Assembly (NCBI GenBank): GCA_002173415.2
Contig: NHNK02000001.1
Location: 62,001 to 126,000 of the forward strand
From: Marinomonas agarivorans
GTDB lineage: Bacteria; Pseudomonadota; Gammaproteobacteria; Pseudomonadales; Marinomonadaceae
Direction: 5' to 3'
DNA: 64,000 nt
Each line of letters begins with the position of its first letter. Position 1 is the first letter of the stretch. The notes under the pieces are model-generated. The model did no database searches. It saw only the letters and a program-made list of their open reading frames with translations, and was not told the origin of the DNA. Of this stretch, positions 39,824 through 48,960 are shown piece by piece. The position numbers and the translations under genes were made by a program.

Positions 39824-39892
39824 GTGACTCTCAGTTTTTTATTACTTTCTTATGTGTTGTTATTCCAACACTTTTGTTACAAGTGTTATTGA
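39824..39892 (+). CDS. Possible 22-residue hydrophobic peptide
   Basis: A GTG-started frame with an AGGA site 9 bases upstream, following a TATAAT box. The product would be a hydrophobic segment (TLSFLLLSYVLLF) with a short Cys/Tyr-containing tail, like a small membrane peptide. No family resemblance, and it could be chance. Confidence 0.25.
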   Translation: MTLSFLLLSYVLLFQHFCYKCY

Positions 39893-40121
39893 GTTCGAAC
39901 GAACTTTTCCTGCCCTTTACTCCTCATTTTCACTTTTTGTTCAATTACGAAGTAGTGTCTCAGAGTTTATTCATGCTGACGTACATAATCACGATGCTGT
40001 TCCTAATATGGAATCTAGTACGGTCATTTCTTACGTTCTGTAACTCATTGTTTTTAAAAATTAAATACATATTCAAAAAAATTGTGCATAAAAAAAGATG
40101 ATTTCAAGAATTTTGTATGTT

Positions 40122-40152
40122 AATTATATAAACATAATATGTTTATATAATT
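40122..40152. repeat. 31-bp AT-only palindrome core
   Basis: Arms 40122-40136 and 40138-40152 are perfectly complementary over 15 bp around a single central base. It is almost entirely A/T with one G and one C. It is followed by TTGGTTTTTT, so it could be a weak terminator, or an operator of an unknown regulator upstream of the porin-like gene. Confidence 0.7.
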
Positions 40153-40359
40153 TGGTTTTTTAATTGTGTCACTTATCGTTGCATGAACTCACAGATTATG
40201 AGGCCATTTTCTAGTAGGTGAAAGTTAGCCAATAACGTCAATGGGAAAGCTCATAAACAAGGAGGTGATAAAAAAGAATGTAAACGACATTAATTCTGGT
40301 TCAAAAATTTAGAGCGTTCGACCTTAGTAATATAAAAACAACAAATCTAGGAATTGATT

Positions 40360-41331
40360 ATGAAAAAAACTATGCTCTCAGCAATTATTATCAGCAGTTT
40401 GTCTGCTAATAGCGCCTACTCGGAAGTAAAATTTTATGGTGATATGGAGGTGAATAGCACTTCTATCGCTACGGCAACAGAAGAAACAACATATGATCAA
40501 AATGGCCGTTTCAGGCTTTACGCTGTTGCTAAACATACCTCAGGAGATAATTACGCTCTCTCGCAAGCTCAACTACTAATGCATACTGATGGTGACATCA
40601 GTCCTTATGGTGATGCTTTTGTTCAAATTGGTAATCAAACTTGGGATATTCAAGCTGGGCGCTTTCAAGGCGTGAAAGTATTCGATCTTGGTAATGACAG
40701 TGGTTTGAGAAATGTAAGTAATATTAAAGTATATCAAGTAGATGAAGCTAGAGGCCGAATTACTGACAGTGGCGGACAAATTGCTTTACATTACAAGCCT
40801 ACTAAATCACTTAACTTTGAGCTTGGAACCGTTTTTGGTGACGCTTTCTTAGATGGTGAAACGGTTAACGGTGACAATACTACGGCTATTTCTGCAGTAA
40901 GACCTGCGGTAGTTCTAACAACAGATGCTGGTATCTTTTCAGCTGGCTTTGAAGATGTTGAATATCAATTAGATTCAGGTGCTAAGGTCAAACATACCGG
41001 TTATGGTGCTTCAGCTAAATTAGTTATTCCCAATGGCTTTGTAAGGCTTTCTGGTGCTTTTTTAGATGATGAGAGCGGAGAGCGAGAGGTAGTAACCTAT
41101 GCCGCGAATTTACAATATGAACGTTACAATATTGGGGTTCTGAATTCAAAGGTAGATAACATCGATAGCACTACAGACCCTTCATTAAAAACTTTATATG
41201 TAGCATATGTAATGCCTGTTCTTGATATTAAGGGCACCTTTGTTGCTTTTGGAAGTTCTTATTCGGAAGCGAAAGAGGTCGCGGATGACAAAAAATTCAC
41301 TTCGAATATTCGTATAAACCATTATTTCTAA
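40360..41331 (+). CDS. Porin-like outer-membrane protein
   Basis: 323 residues from the ATG at 40360 (TAGGAA site); a TTG two codons earlier is not needed. A signal peptide (MKKTMLSAIIISSLSANSAYS) is cut before EVKFYGDMEVN. The mature part shows alternating hydrophobic strands (YGDAFVQIGNQTWDIQAGRF, ALHYKPTKSLNFELGTVFGD) and ends in Phe (RINHYF), as beta-barrel outer-membrane proteins do. It resembles Gram-negative porins in general, but I cannot name a substrate or specific family. It stands alone before a truncated chemoreceptor. Confidence 0.7.
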   Translation: MKKTMLSAIIISSLSANSAYSEVKFYGDMEVNSTSIATATEETTYDQNGRFRLYAVAKHTSGDNYALSQAQLLMHTDGDISPYGDAFVQIGNQTWDIQAGRFQGVKVFDLGNDSGLRNVSNIKVYQVDEARGRITDSGGQIALHYKPTKSLNFELGTVFGDAFLDGETVNGDNTTAISAVRPAVVLTTDAGIFSAGFEDVEYQLDSGAKVKHTGYGASAKLVIPNGFVRLSGAFLDDESGEREVVTYAANLQYERYNIGVLNSKVDNIDSTTDPSLKTLYVAYVMPVLDIKGTFVAFGSSYSEAKEVADDKKFTSNIRINHYF

Positions 41332-41400
41332 TTGCTATTTATCAAATATGCCATCAGCTTCCCCTTGCCGATGGCATTCTTAGATTGGAGTTGTTGTAAC

Positions 41401-41703
41401 GTGAATATCATTCGTAAGTTTAAAGTCCACTCCCGTATTCTGCTTTTGGTCTTATTACCAAGTGTGGTTATTGCCTTATTTTCGATTAATTTTTTGGTAG
41501 TAGCTTTAGAAGAAAGAGCAGTATTAGATGATCTAAAACTACTTATGTCTTTATCAGAAGAGGCGGGCGACTTATTACAATATATTCAAGATGAGCGAGA
41601 CCTTTCTAACGGCTTTCTTGCAAAAGAAAACAATATAACAGGCCCTGTAGGAAGTGCATTTGGCAGTGAGGGTAATGCCTATAAAACAGATCTAACACAA
41701 TAA
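41401..41703 (+). pseudogene. Truncated NIT-domain chemoreceptor fragment
   Basis: A 100-residue product from a GTG at 41401 with a GGAG site. It has a basic start, a membrane helix (ILLLVLLPSVVIALFSINFLVV) and the beginning of a nitrate/nitrite-sensing NIT domain (EEAGDLLQYIQDERDLSNGFL ... FGSEGNAYKTDLTQ). A full protein would continue with the rest of NIT, a second helix, HAMP and an MCP or other output domain of several hundred residues; here a TAA ends it and no continuation is visible in the 60 bp before the terminator. It is probably a deletion remnant, though it could be expressed as a short membrane protein. Confidence 0.6.
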
Positions 41704-41760
41704 AAACACTGTGTTGAATGTATTTTTTTAGAACAGTTTTAGGCTATGTCAATGATATAA

Positions 41761-41797
41761 AAAAACACCGTCCAAATTGATTGGATGGTGTTTTTTT
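41761..41797. terminator. Bidirectional terminator between the NIT fragment and batD
   Basis: A 15-bp stem AAAAACACCGTCCAA with TTGGATGGTGTTTTT (one G-T) and a 5-nt loop, with T runs on both strands. Confidence 0.92.
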
Positions 41798-41825
41798 ACA
41801 GTGAATATTATAGTGAATAAAGAGG

Positions 41826-43676
41826 CTATAAATCAGGGTAAAGAGATTTTAGTTGGCTCTCTTTGGTAGGCTTACTTTCTCCGCTGTAAAATTCTTCTAA
41901 AGCATTGGCTAACATGGTGCCATCCCATTCAGTTGTTGTTTGATCGGAATACATAATTAACTCTGCTTCCATTAATAATTCTTTCAAACTATTTGACTGA
42001 CTAAGTTCCTTAATATCATCCAAGCCTCGAATGGCTTCTTCTCCCCATCTGTGTCTTGCCCACTCTAACAGCGCACTGCGTAACAATGGCAGTTGATTAG
42101 AACGACAAACAGTGAGTAAATCATGGTAGGCGCTGTCCTCATTGGCTGTTTTCAGCGGCGCAAATTCTTTTAAAGTCGGTACTGACTGTTCTTCGAGTGT
42201 TTTATTATTAGATTTGTTTTTGTAAAGACGTAAACAAACCGCCAAACATAATGCAATGGCGGTCACCATTAATAGGGAGGCTAACAGAATGTGTTTTAGA
42301 GACCATTGCTCACCTGTTTTAATTGACAAATCTACAGTTACATCTTTCTTCTCTGTTAGTTCTGCTGACTCTTTTTGGTCGGATTCAGTCTTTGCTAGTG
42401 AAATAGGAGCAACAGAGCGACTCTGAGGTTTTAACAAGGCGGTAACTTTCTTTTTACCGGATTCTACTGGCTTTTCATCAATAATAGGAAGACCAGTAAT
42501 CTCCATAGAGGGGCCTGTCGCGTGACTGTGTTTTACGCGACGATTTTTAATATCCCAATAGGGCAGTTCAATATTTGGCAGAGTTAATGTACCTGGGGCA
42601 GTGGGTACGACTTCAATATTAACTGTCTGCTCACCACGGATCCCATAAGTTGATTTACTACTGCTAAATGTCGGTTGTTGAGGGTAAAGTTTATAGTTTT
42701 TAGTGCTGACAAACTCTAACGTAGGGATTTGCTCAGGGAAAGCGCCATCTGCAATGGTTGTGATTTGCCAGATTAGTGTATCACCTACCTGAGCGGCTCC
42801 TGCTTGTCGGCTAGTAGGATGTTTTAGAGTTGAACTAATAACCACATCTTTTGCTGGCAACCAGTTTTCACTTGGGTACATAGTAGGCACTGGCAACACG
42901 TTCAATTTAATAGGTTTGCTTTGTGCTTTAATTAGACGCCTACCTCGGTTGGTATTGATCATAGCAGCGACTTTCTGCGGCTCGATTTCAATTACACCGC
43001 TTCTTTGAGGGAAGGCTAAATATTCCCGTGTTAACACCTGATAATCTGTGTCTTTTATTGTTTCATAATGCACCTGATCATCTGTTAACCGTTCCATAAC
43101 AAGGTCAACGTGTTTTGGGGTGGATATATTGGCATTTTGTAAGGCAAAAGCGTGGTAGAGCTTTAAGCGAATAATCACTTCTTGCTGTAAGTATGGTTGC
43201 AGGTCTGATACTTCTACTTCAATGAGAATCGGTGGATTACCATTTTCATCCAATAAAGCAGGGGATGTTTTTACTTCAAGTGTGAGTGGGTTTGACGCGT
43301 ACTGACCCACAGGAATGGCTGGAATCTGGACCACCCCAGCAGATTTTGGCATTAAAGAAACAATCCAATACTTACGAGATTGGCTTGCTCCTAGGTTAAA
43401 GCTGAATTGGCTACTTTGACTTTGATTAAGGATAGTAAAATCCTTTTCTAACACCGAAAAGTCGGGACCATTCCCAGTATCAGCAACATCGGCTCTAATA
43501 GTTAATTGCACCACCTGATTTTCAACAATAATGTTTTCACTCAGCTTTGCAGTTACTTCAGCCGCATAAATAACATTACTGAGCAGAACAAACCAAGCAA
43601 CTAATACAGCTGTCAGAATGTTACCCATTGCCTTCTGTACGTAAGGCATTTTTCTACATTGGTTGATTGCTACCAT
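41826..43676 (-). CDS. batD: BatD family protein
   Basis: 616 residues from the ATG at 43676, which overlaps the upstream stop (ATGGTAG); the next in-frame ATG, at 43649, is an alternative. A signal-like helix (AVLVAWFVLLSNVIYAAE) is followed by a BatD (oxygen tolerance, PF13584) region with repeated immunoglobulin-like units (VTAKLSENIIVENQVVQLTI; DTLIWQITTIADGAFPEQIP) and a membrane helix near residue 475 (ILLASLLMVTAIALCLAVCL) with a cytoplasmic tail. It is the last gene of the moxR-bat operon; Bat proteins are linked to stress and oxygen tolerance, mechanism unclear. Confidence 0.85.
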   Translation of the reverse strand: MVAINQCRKMPYVQKAMGNILTAVLVAWFVLLSNVIYAAEVTAKLSENIIVENQVVQLTIRADVADTGNGPDFSVLEKDFTILNQSQSSQFSFNLGASQSRKYWIVSLMPKSAGVVQIPAIPVGQYASNPLTLEVKTSPALLDENGNPPILIEVEVSDLQPYLQQEVIIRLKLYHAFALQNANISTPKHVDLVMERLTDDQVHYETIKDTDYQVLTREYLAFPQRSGVIEIEPQKVAAMINTNRGRRLIKAQSKPIKLNVLPVPTMYPSENWLPAKDVVISSTLKHPTSRQAGAAQVGDTLIWQITTIADGAFPEQIPTLEFVSTKNYKLYPQQPTFSSSKSTYGIRGEQTVNIEVVPTAPGTLTLPNIELPYWDIKNRRVKHSHATGPSMEITGLPIIDEKPVESGKKKVTALLKPQSRSVAPISLAKTESDQKESAELTEKKDVTVDLSIKTGEQWSLKHILLASLLMVTAIALCLAVCLRLYKNKSNNKTLEEQSVPTLKEFAPLKTANEDSAYHDLLTVCRSNQLPLLRSALLEWARHRWGEEAIRGLDDIKELSQSNSLKELLMEAELIMYSDQTTTEWDGTMLANALEEFYSGESKPTKESQLKSLYPDL

Positions 43677-45421
43677 ATGGGGAGTCCATCCTGTTGTCGA
43701 TAGCGGTTTTCTGCTCGTTTTTCTTGATGTAAGTACCATAATTTACGTTTTAATAAACCACCTGGGTCATCTTGAATTTGGCGCATCCATTGATTAAGCG
43801 CAATTTTATCTTCTTGGTCTAATTCTGTTTCTCTATGAATATCGGGTGATGGTGTATTTGCTTGATCTTGCTGCTTGGCCTGCTCATCTTGTGCTAGTTC
43901 CGCCTCTGAGGCTTGTTCTTGTTCTTTTTGCTTTGTGTCATTACTGCCTTGTTTACCTGAATCAGAGCTAGAAGACGGACTATTCTGCGCCGATTGTGAC
44001 TGTGGCTCTTGTTGATCTGGCTGTTGTGCTTGTGATTGAGAGTCATTTTGATCTGACTGCTGTTTTGCCAGTAACTCTTTAATGTAATCCAGGTTTTCTT
44101 CGGCTTCGGTAAAGTTATCTTTTAGTTCAATGGCTTTTTCATAGGCTACTATAGAAGGCTCAAGTTGTCCTGCAAGGGCCAGACTATTGCCTTTATTATA
44201 GAAAAACTCCGCTGAACGTGTGCTATCCGTTAATTGCTCCAACATTGTGCCAGCATCTTGATAATTGCCTAAAGCGTAGTCTGCCGCCGCCTGCCATTCT
44301 TTGTTTTGAAACAAGGATTTGGCGGTTTGCCAATCACCTTCGTCCGCATATTTTTGTGCTTGCTGATCTGGTGTGGCAAACCAGTCAAGTGGGGTAGCGT
44401 GACTCTCTGATGAAAAAGATAGGTTTATTATGAGTACCAAACTAGTAAATATACCAGAGCGAAATTGGTATAACAGCCAAAGTAAAAAAGGTAAGGCAAA
44501 CCAATGGCCTTTTTCTGCCCAAAGCAAACTGTCATTGTTTGCCTCACGGTACGTATCTACTTTTGCATTTATGGAAGCTATTTTCATCATATCTTGATCG
44601 GATAAATTACTGTCGTAGTAGTTCGCATTGATGCTGTTCGCTAGTGTTTTTAGTTGTTGTTCAGGCAGTATTGCCTTAATAACACCCTGTTGAGATTGTA
44701 ATAATTGGCCTGTTGGTAATGATATTGTCGCACCTTCTTTGGTACCAATGCCAACGATACTGATAATCACATTATAATCGACAAGCAGGTTTTTAATTTT
44801 ATCGATATCTGAGCGTTTTATATCATCGGTAAATAAAATTAAATGAGTTTGTTGCTGAGCGTTTTTAATTAGCTCAAGAGAGGTTTTGAAAGCCGCCACA
44901 GGATTACTGCCATATAAAGGCATAATCATAGGGTCGAGTGCCAACAAAAAGTGTATCAGAGTCTTTTTATCTTGGCTGAATGGGCTAATAACATATGCGT
45001 CGCCAGCATAAGCGGTAATGGCAATGTCGCCTTCCTTCAGATGTGTTAGCAGGTCTCTTACCTTTTGTTTCATGCGAGTTAAGCGGTTAGGTGCGATATC
45101 AGTCGCATACATAGAAAGAGACTGATCTAAAATGAGAATAGTTTGCTGTGGACTCAAGAAGGTCCTCGTTGGTTTTTTCTCCCAGCTGATTCCTGCAATG
45201 CCAATAATAAATAAACACGTCACTAATAGGCCAACCCAGTTAGGTAAGCGAGAGCCTTTTTGCGACATCTGTAAATAGGGCAATAGCTTGGCATCAATAA
45301 ATTGCGATAGCTGTGTTGTTGCTCTGCTATTGTGTTTTTTAACAATGTATAAAAACACCGCCAAGGGAATGAGCAATAAAAAACTTGGATGGGAGAAATA
45401 CAGCCAGTCAGAGAGTGTCAT
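43670..45421 (-). CDS. BatB/BatC fusion: VWA domain plus TPR protein
   Basis: 583 residues. Two N-terminal membrane helices, then a von Willebrand factor A domain with a MIDAS-type site (LILDQSLSMYATD, and LFTDD), a third membrane segment near 305-335, TPR repeats (EWQAAADYALGNYQDAG..., FYNKGNSLALAGQLEPSIVAYEKAIEL) and a Gln/Ser/Asp-rich low-complexity stretch (about 460-540). It combines BatB-like (VWA) and BatC-like (TPR) parts in one chain. It overlaps batA by 4 bp and batD by 7 bp. Confidence 0.85.
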   Translation of the reverse strand: MTLSDWLYFSHPSFLLLIPLAVFLYIVKKHNSRATTQLSQFIDAKLLPYLQMSQKGSRLPNWVGLLVTCLFIIGIAGISWEKKPTRTFLSPQQTILILDQSLSMYATDIAPNRLTRMKQKVRDLLTHLKEGDIAITAYAGDAYVISPFSQDKKTLIHFLLALDPMIMPLYGSNPVAAFKTSLELIKNAQQQTHLILFTDDIKRSDIDKIKNLLVDYNVIISIVGIGTKEGATISLPTGQLLQSQQGVIKAILPEQQLKTLANSINANYYDSNLSDQDMMKIASINAKVDTYREANNDSLLWAEKGHWFALPFLLWLLYQFRSGIFTSLVLIINLSFSSESHATPLDWFATPDQQAQKYADEGDWQTAKSLFQNKEWQAAADYALGNYQDAGTMLEQLTDSTRSAEFFYNKGNSLALAGQLEPSIVAYEKAIELKDNFTEAEENLDYIKELLAKQQSDQNDSQSQAQQPDQQEPQSQSAQNSPSSSSDSGKQGSNDTKQKEQEQASEAELAQDEQAKQQDQANTPSPDIHRETELDQEDKIALNQWMRQIQDDPGGLLKRKLWYLHQEKRAENRYRQQDGLPIW

Positions 45422-46419
45422 GATAGCCTCCCAGTGCGGATGCCGTACCAGTGCAAGGCTTGAGCGAAAAAGACACTGAATAAGGTGGCGATACCAAAAA
45501 AACTAAATAGGGAGATTTGCGGACGTTGCCACAATTCTTCACTGGGTGTTGGCTCTAACTCATCTAAAATACTGTAAATACGACGTAAGTCTTCCGTATT
45601 CTTGGCGCGAAAATATTTTCCGCCAGTAGAATCGGCAATCAAGGCTAGTAATTCTTCATCTAAATCACTGGATGGATTGACAACTTTTGGACCAAAAAAG
45701 CCTTGAGTAACCATCTCATCTGCACCGATCCCAATCGTGTGAACCTTGACACCTTGTTTTTTAGCAAACAGCGCAGCTCGATCTGGTTTCACTCGGCCAG
45801 CGGTGTTAGCGCCATCTGTCATTAGAATCATGACTCGCTTTTCACTGTCTTTATCCATAAGACGTTTAATGCCTAGGCCTATCGCATCACCAATGGCGGT
45901 ATGCTCGCCAGCAAATCCTATCTGCGTTTCTTCAACTAACTGGGCAATAGTATTCAGATCATAACTCAAGGGCGCTTGTAGGTAAGCTTTACTACCAAAG
46001 ACGATCAAACCGATACGATCGCCTTCTCTAGCTGTAATAAAATCATTGAGTACATGTTTTGCGGCTTTTAAACGATCTGCAGGCTGCTGTTGCACAATCA
46101 TGTCACCGATTTGCATACTGCCTGATAAGTCTAAAGCAATCAGTAAATCGCGACCTGAAGGCGTAACAGAGGTTGCTTCACCAAGCCAAACTGGACGAGT
46201 TAGGGCGATAAGTAATAGCCCCCATGCTAACCAAAGCAACAGAGAAATAAGAGTCTGATACAGGCCTTTTGCTGCCATTGCTTTTGTATTTGCTGATTGA
46301 CGCAGTAACTCTACATCAGGCCACCAAAGAGCTGTCTTATTGTTTACAGCTTTTAAAAAACGCAGCAAAAGAGGGGCAGGCAGTAAAATCAAAAAGTAAG
46401 GCCATAAAAGCTCAAACAT
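45418..46419 (-). CDS. batA: BatA-like VWA domain membrane protein
   Basis: 333 residues. Membrane helices at about 5-20 and 55-75, a VWA domain with a full MIDAS motif (LLIALDLSGSMQIGD; later MILMTDGANTAG), and a C-terminal helix (LFSFFGIATLFSVFFAQALHWYG). Metal-dependent protein binding, probably together with BatB and MoxR in the periplasm-facing complex. It overlaps the DUF4381 gene by 8 bp. Confidence 0.9.
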   Translation of the reverse strand: MFELLWPYFLILLPAPLLLRFLKAVNNKTALWWPDVELLRQSANTKAMAAKGLYQTLISLLLWLAWGLLLIALTRPVWLGEATSVTPSGRDLLIALDLSGSMQIGDMIVQQQPADRLKAAKHVLNDFITAREGDRIGLIVFGSKAYLQAPLSYDLNTIAQLVEETQIGFAGEHTAIGDAIGLGIKRLMDKDSEKRVMILMTDGANTAGRVKPDRAALFAKKQGVKVHTIGIGADEMVTQGFFGPKVVNPSSDLDEELLALIADSTGGKYFRAKNTEDLRRIYSILDELEPTPSEELWQRPQISLFSFFGIATLFSVFFAQALHWYGIRTGRLS

Positions 46420-46951
46420 TATGCCTCCTACACCAGTATTTTATGGTGACGAGGACTTTCTGTTTGACCTCTGACGATAGGGAAAGGTTTGGCTGATAAG
46501 CACCAGTTAAAAAAACAGTGCCGAGCTGATTAAAGCGTCGCTCTACTGTTAATGAGGCATCAAGTTCAGCAAACAAATCTTGGCTAGGTAGAGCGGCCAG
46601 ATCTTTTCTACCACGAGTAATGAGGCAGCGACGTATAATTTGGTGGCATTGGGTTAGAAATTCAGCGTCAGAGAGTTGCGTATGTTCTTCTTTGAGCCGA
46701 GTAACGAGCCGAATAGCTTCGCGACGATAAGCGTTTTTTCGGTAACCTATAAACCAATAGAGGCCTAGTACCGTCAATCCAATAATAATGAAAAGTACAA
46801 TCAACCAACTCCACCAAACAGGCGGCCACATTGGGATTGAATCAGGCAAAATATAATTTTTATTTGGTAAAGTAATCGTGTTTGCATGCAACGCAATGGA
46901 AAAAAGTAGGGTTACGAAAGAAAAAAACGCGGTCAAGAATAGGGCTGCCAT
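46412..46951 (-). CDS. DUF4381 domain-containing membrane protein
   Basis: 179 residues with an N-terminal signal-like helix, a central membrane helix (WSWLIVLFIIIGLTVLGLYWFIGYRK) and a cytoplasmic helical domain with CHQIIRRCLITRGRKDLAALPSQDLFAEL, the DUF4381 pattern. This family occurs between DUF58 and VWA genes in moxR operons. It starts just after the DUF58 gene. Confidence 0.85.
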   Translation of the reverse strand: MAALFLTAFFSFVTLLFSIALHANTITLPNKNYILPDSIPMWPPVWWSWLIVLFIIIGLTVLGLYWFIGYRKNAYRREAIRLVTRLKEEHTQLSDAEFLTQCHQIIRRCLITRGRKDLAALPSQDLFAELDASLTVERRFNQLGTVFLTGAYQPNLSLSSEVKQKVLVTIKYWCRRHNV

Positions 46952-47875
46952 TTAACTAATTACCCCGCGAAATAATAAATGCCGTGCTATTTGAATCGGT
47001 GACTCCGTTAAGTCAAACAAATGATAATGAATGCCCATATTATTAAGTTGCTGCATTAACTGTCGGTTAACTTGCCGCTTTTTTTCTTGGCTATTTTTAA
47101 TGGTGGATTGGCTGGCGTGAATCGTATAAACACCAGTAGGGTCTTCAAACTGATACATGCCTGTAGGCAGTTGTGCCAATCGTTTATCCTGTATCGTAAT
47201 CCAATGCACAGTATTATGCTTTGCCAGCTGGCGTAATTGGACTAACTCTGTCGTTGATAAACTAGACTGATCGCTGCAAATAACCATATTTTGCTGCTTA
47301 ATAGTGTGCTTTTGCAGGAGTGACCATACAGAATCGTTAGATGAGTGGTGGCGATTTTTGATATGAGTTGCCTGCGAAAGATAGGTCAACAGAGCTTGTA
47401 ACTGGTTGGTGGTATTTTTGGACGGCAAAAAATGCATTTGCGGGCCAAACTGTAAGCAAGCGCCAATTTTGTCATTATGTTGCTTTGTTCGCCAAGCAAT
47501 TAACGCCATCAGTTGTACAATCCGTGTCGAAATAAAGGTGGCGGTTGTGCCAAAGTAGGCGTTGCTTGATAAAGAAAGAACCAACAAGCGGCTATGCTCT
47601 TTTTCTTCTGTGTATACTCTGGTGTGAGTTTTACCTGTTCGGGCGCTAACGCGCCAATCAATATGGCGCAACTCATCACTGCTATGATATTGACGTACTT
47701 CAAGCATTTCCATGCCATGCCCTCGCAGATGGGTTCGATGCGAGCCATTTTGTATCCGATGTGAAGGCACTAAATTGGCTTTACCTAAATGCTTAGCAAA
47801 GCCAGCTAATTTAGTTAGTTCTGCCACATCTAGCTCTGGCGAATCTGGCGCTTGTAAGAAATCTTGCTTCGTCAT
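46952..47875 (-). CDS. DUF58 domain-containing protein
   Basis: 307 residues. The DUF58 signature is seen in SHRIQNGSHRTHLRGHGMEMLEVRQYHSSDELRHIDWRVSARTGKTHTRVYTEEKEH, followed by a VWA-like Rossmann part (LVLSLSSNAYFG). It is a cytoplasmic partner of the MoxR ATPase in this operon type. It directly abuts moxR (stop and start adjacent) and the DUF4381 gene. Confidence 0.9.
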   Translation of the reverse strand: MTKQDFLQAPDSPELDVAELTKLAGFAKHLGKANLVPSHRIQNGSHRTHLRGHGMEMLEVRQYHSSDELRHIDWRVSARTGKTHTRVYTEEKEHSRLLVLSLSSNAYFGTTATFISTRIVQLMALIAWRTKQHNDKIGACLQFGPQMHFLPSKNTTNQLQALLTYLSQATHIKNRHHSSNDSVWSLLQKHTIKQQNMVICSDQSSLSTTELVQLRQLAKHNTVHWITIQDKRLAQLPTGMYQFEDPTGVYTIHASQSTIKNSQEKKRQVNRQLMQQLNNMGIHYHLFDLTESPIQIARHLLFRGVIS

Positions 47876-48829
47876 TTAGGCAACAGGCACTTTTGCCAAT
47901 AGGTGGTCTAATAATGTTTCAACACTCAGCCCACTTGCCTCGGCCTCGAAAGAAGGAATGAGTCGATGGCGTAGTACATCATGAGCAACGGCTCGAACAT
48001 CATCTGGCGTAACAAATTGCTCACCTTTTAGCAATGCATAGGCTCGAGCACAGCGATCAAGTGCGATGGTTGCTCTTGGGCTGGCGCCAAAGTCAATCAT
48101 ATTTACCATGTCAGGCATGTAGTGCTCAGGATGCCTAGTTGCCATAACAAGTTGCACAATATAATTTTCAACAGGTTCTGCCATGTACAGTTTCAGAACC
48201 TGTTGTCTTAATGTAAGGATATCTTGTTCGCTACAAATAGGTGAGGGCGATGTGTGTTGATGGGCTGATTGTGTTCTGACAAGTTGTAAAATTTTTAACT
48301 CGTCCTCGGCATTGGGGTAATCCACCAATAGCTTCATTAGAAAACGATCAAGCTGCGCTTCTGGTAAAGGATAGGTACCTTCTTGCTCAATGGGGTTTTG
48401 TGTGGCAATAACAAAAAATAACTCTGGCAATGCGTAGCTTTTATTGCCGACGGTGACTTGTTGTTCTCCCATCGCTTCTAATAATGCCGACTGCACTTTT
48501 GCGGGAGCACGATTAATTTCATCGGCTAATACAATATTGTTTATCACAGGGCCAGCGACAAAGTTAAACTGGCCAGTTTCTTGTTGAAAAATTTCGGTTC
48601 CTGTGACATCACCTGGTAGTAAATCAGGGGTAAATTGAATACGTTGAAATTGGCTGCTAATGGCGGTTGCCATTGCTTTTGCTGCTGTTGTTTTGGCGAT
48701 ACCAGGTGGTCCTTCAAGTAATACATGTCCATCAGCAAGTAGGGCCACTAGCAGTTTATCAACCAGTTTATGTTGTCCAATAACAGCTTGATTTAAGTGA
48801 TCTTTTAATCGAGAAATAATGGCATCCAT
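47876..48829 (-). CDS. MoxR family AAA+ ATPase
   Basis: 317 residues from the ATG at 48829, which has AAGGA about 11 bases upstream; a nearby ATG at 48838 would be only 2-3 bases from that site. Walker A LLEGPPGIAKTTAAKA, Walker B region IVLADEINRAPAKVQSALLEAMGE and sensor 1 VIATQNPIEQEGTYPLPEAQLDRF are typical MoxR. It is a chaperone-like ATPase for the VWA proteins encoded downstream. First gene of the six-gene operon. Confidence 0.95.
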   Translation of the reverse strand: MDAIISRLKDHLNQAVIGQHKLVDKLLVALLADGHVLLEGPPGIAKTTAAKAMATAISSQFQRIQFTPDLLPGDVTGTEIFQQETGQFNFVAGPVINNIVLADEINRAPAKVQSALLEAMGEQQVTVGNKSYALPELFFVIATQNPIEQEGTYPLPEAQLDRFLMKLLVDYPNAEDELKILQLVRTQSAHQHTSPSPICSEQDILTLRQQVLKLYMAEPVENYIVQLVMATRHPEHYMPDMVNMIDFGASPRATIALDRCARAYALLKGEQFVTPDDVRAVAHDVLRHRLIPSFEAEASGLSVETLLDHLLAKVPVA

Positions 48830-48960
48830 TGAATGCATAGTCCTTATTTTTCTATTATTAACAGGAGAGAGGCAATATAATACTAATCTTAATGGATTGA
48901 ATTCCTTGAGCACAAGCTTTCCAAACTAGGAAATTAGGAAAGAATAACTGAGTAACCAGC

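Larger units (their letters stand above)
39677..40359. other. Gene-poor region between ppiD and a porin-like gene
   Basis: 683 bp. It contains a nested hairpin (39705-39713 with 39750-39758), a promoter-like pair followed by a 22-codon frame inside a 79-nt inverted repeat, a 31-bp palindrome at 40122-40152 and an extended Shine-Dalgarno with a start-stop codon pair at 40259-40283. Open frames at 39852-40043 and 39874-40101 lack ribosome sites and I do not accept them. Confidence 0.55.

Noticed and set aside
39874-40101. 75-codon hydrophobic frame with a basic tail
   Set aside because: TTG start with no ribosome site. The Phe/Leu-rich product is expected from T-rich noncoding DNA, and a second frame overlaps it.
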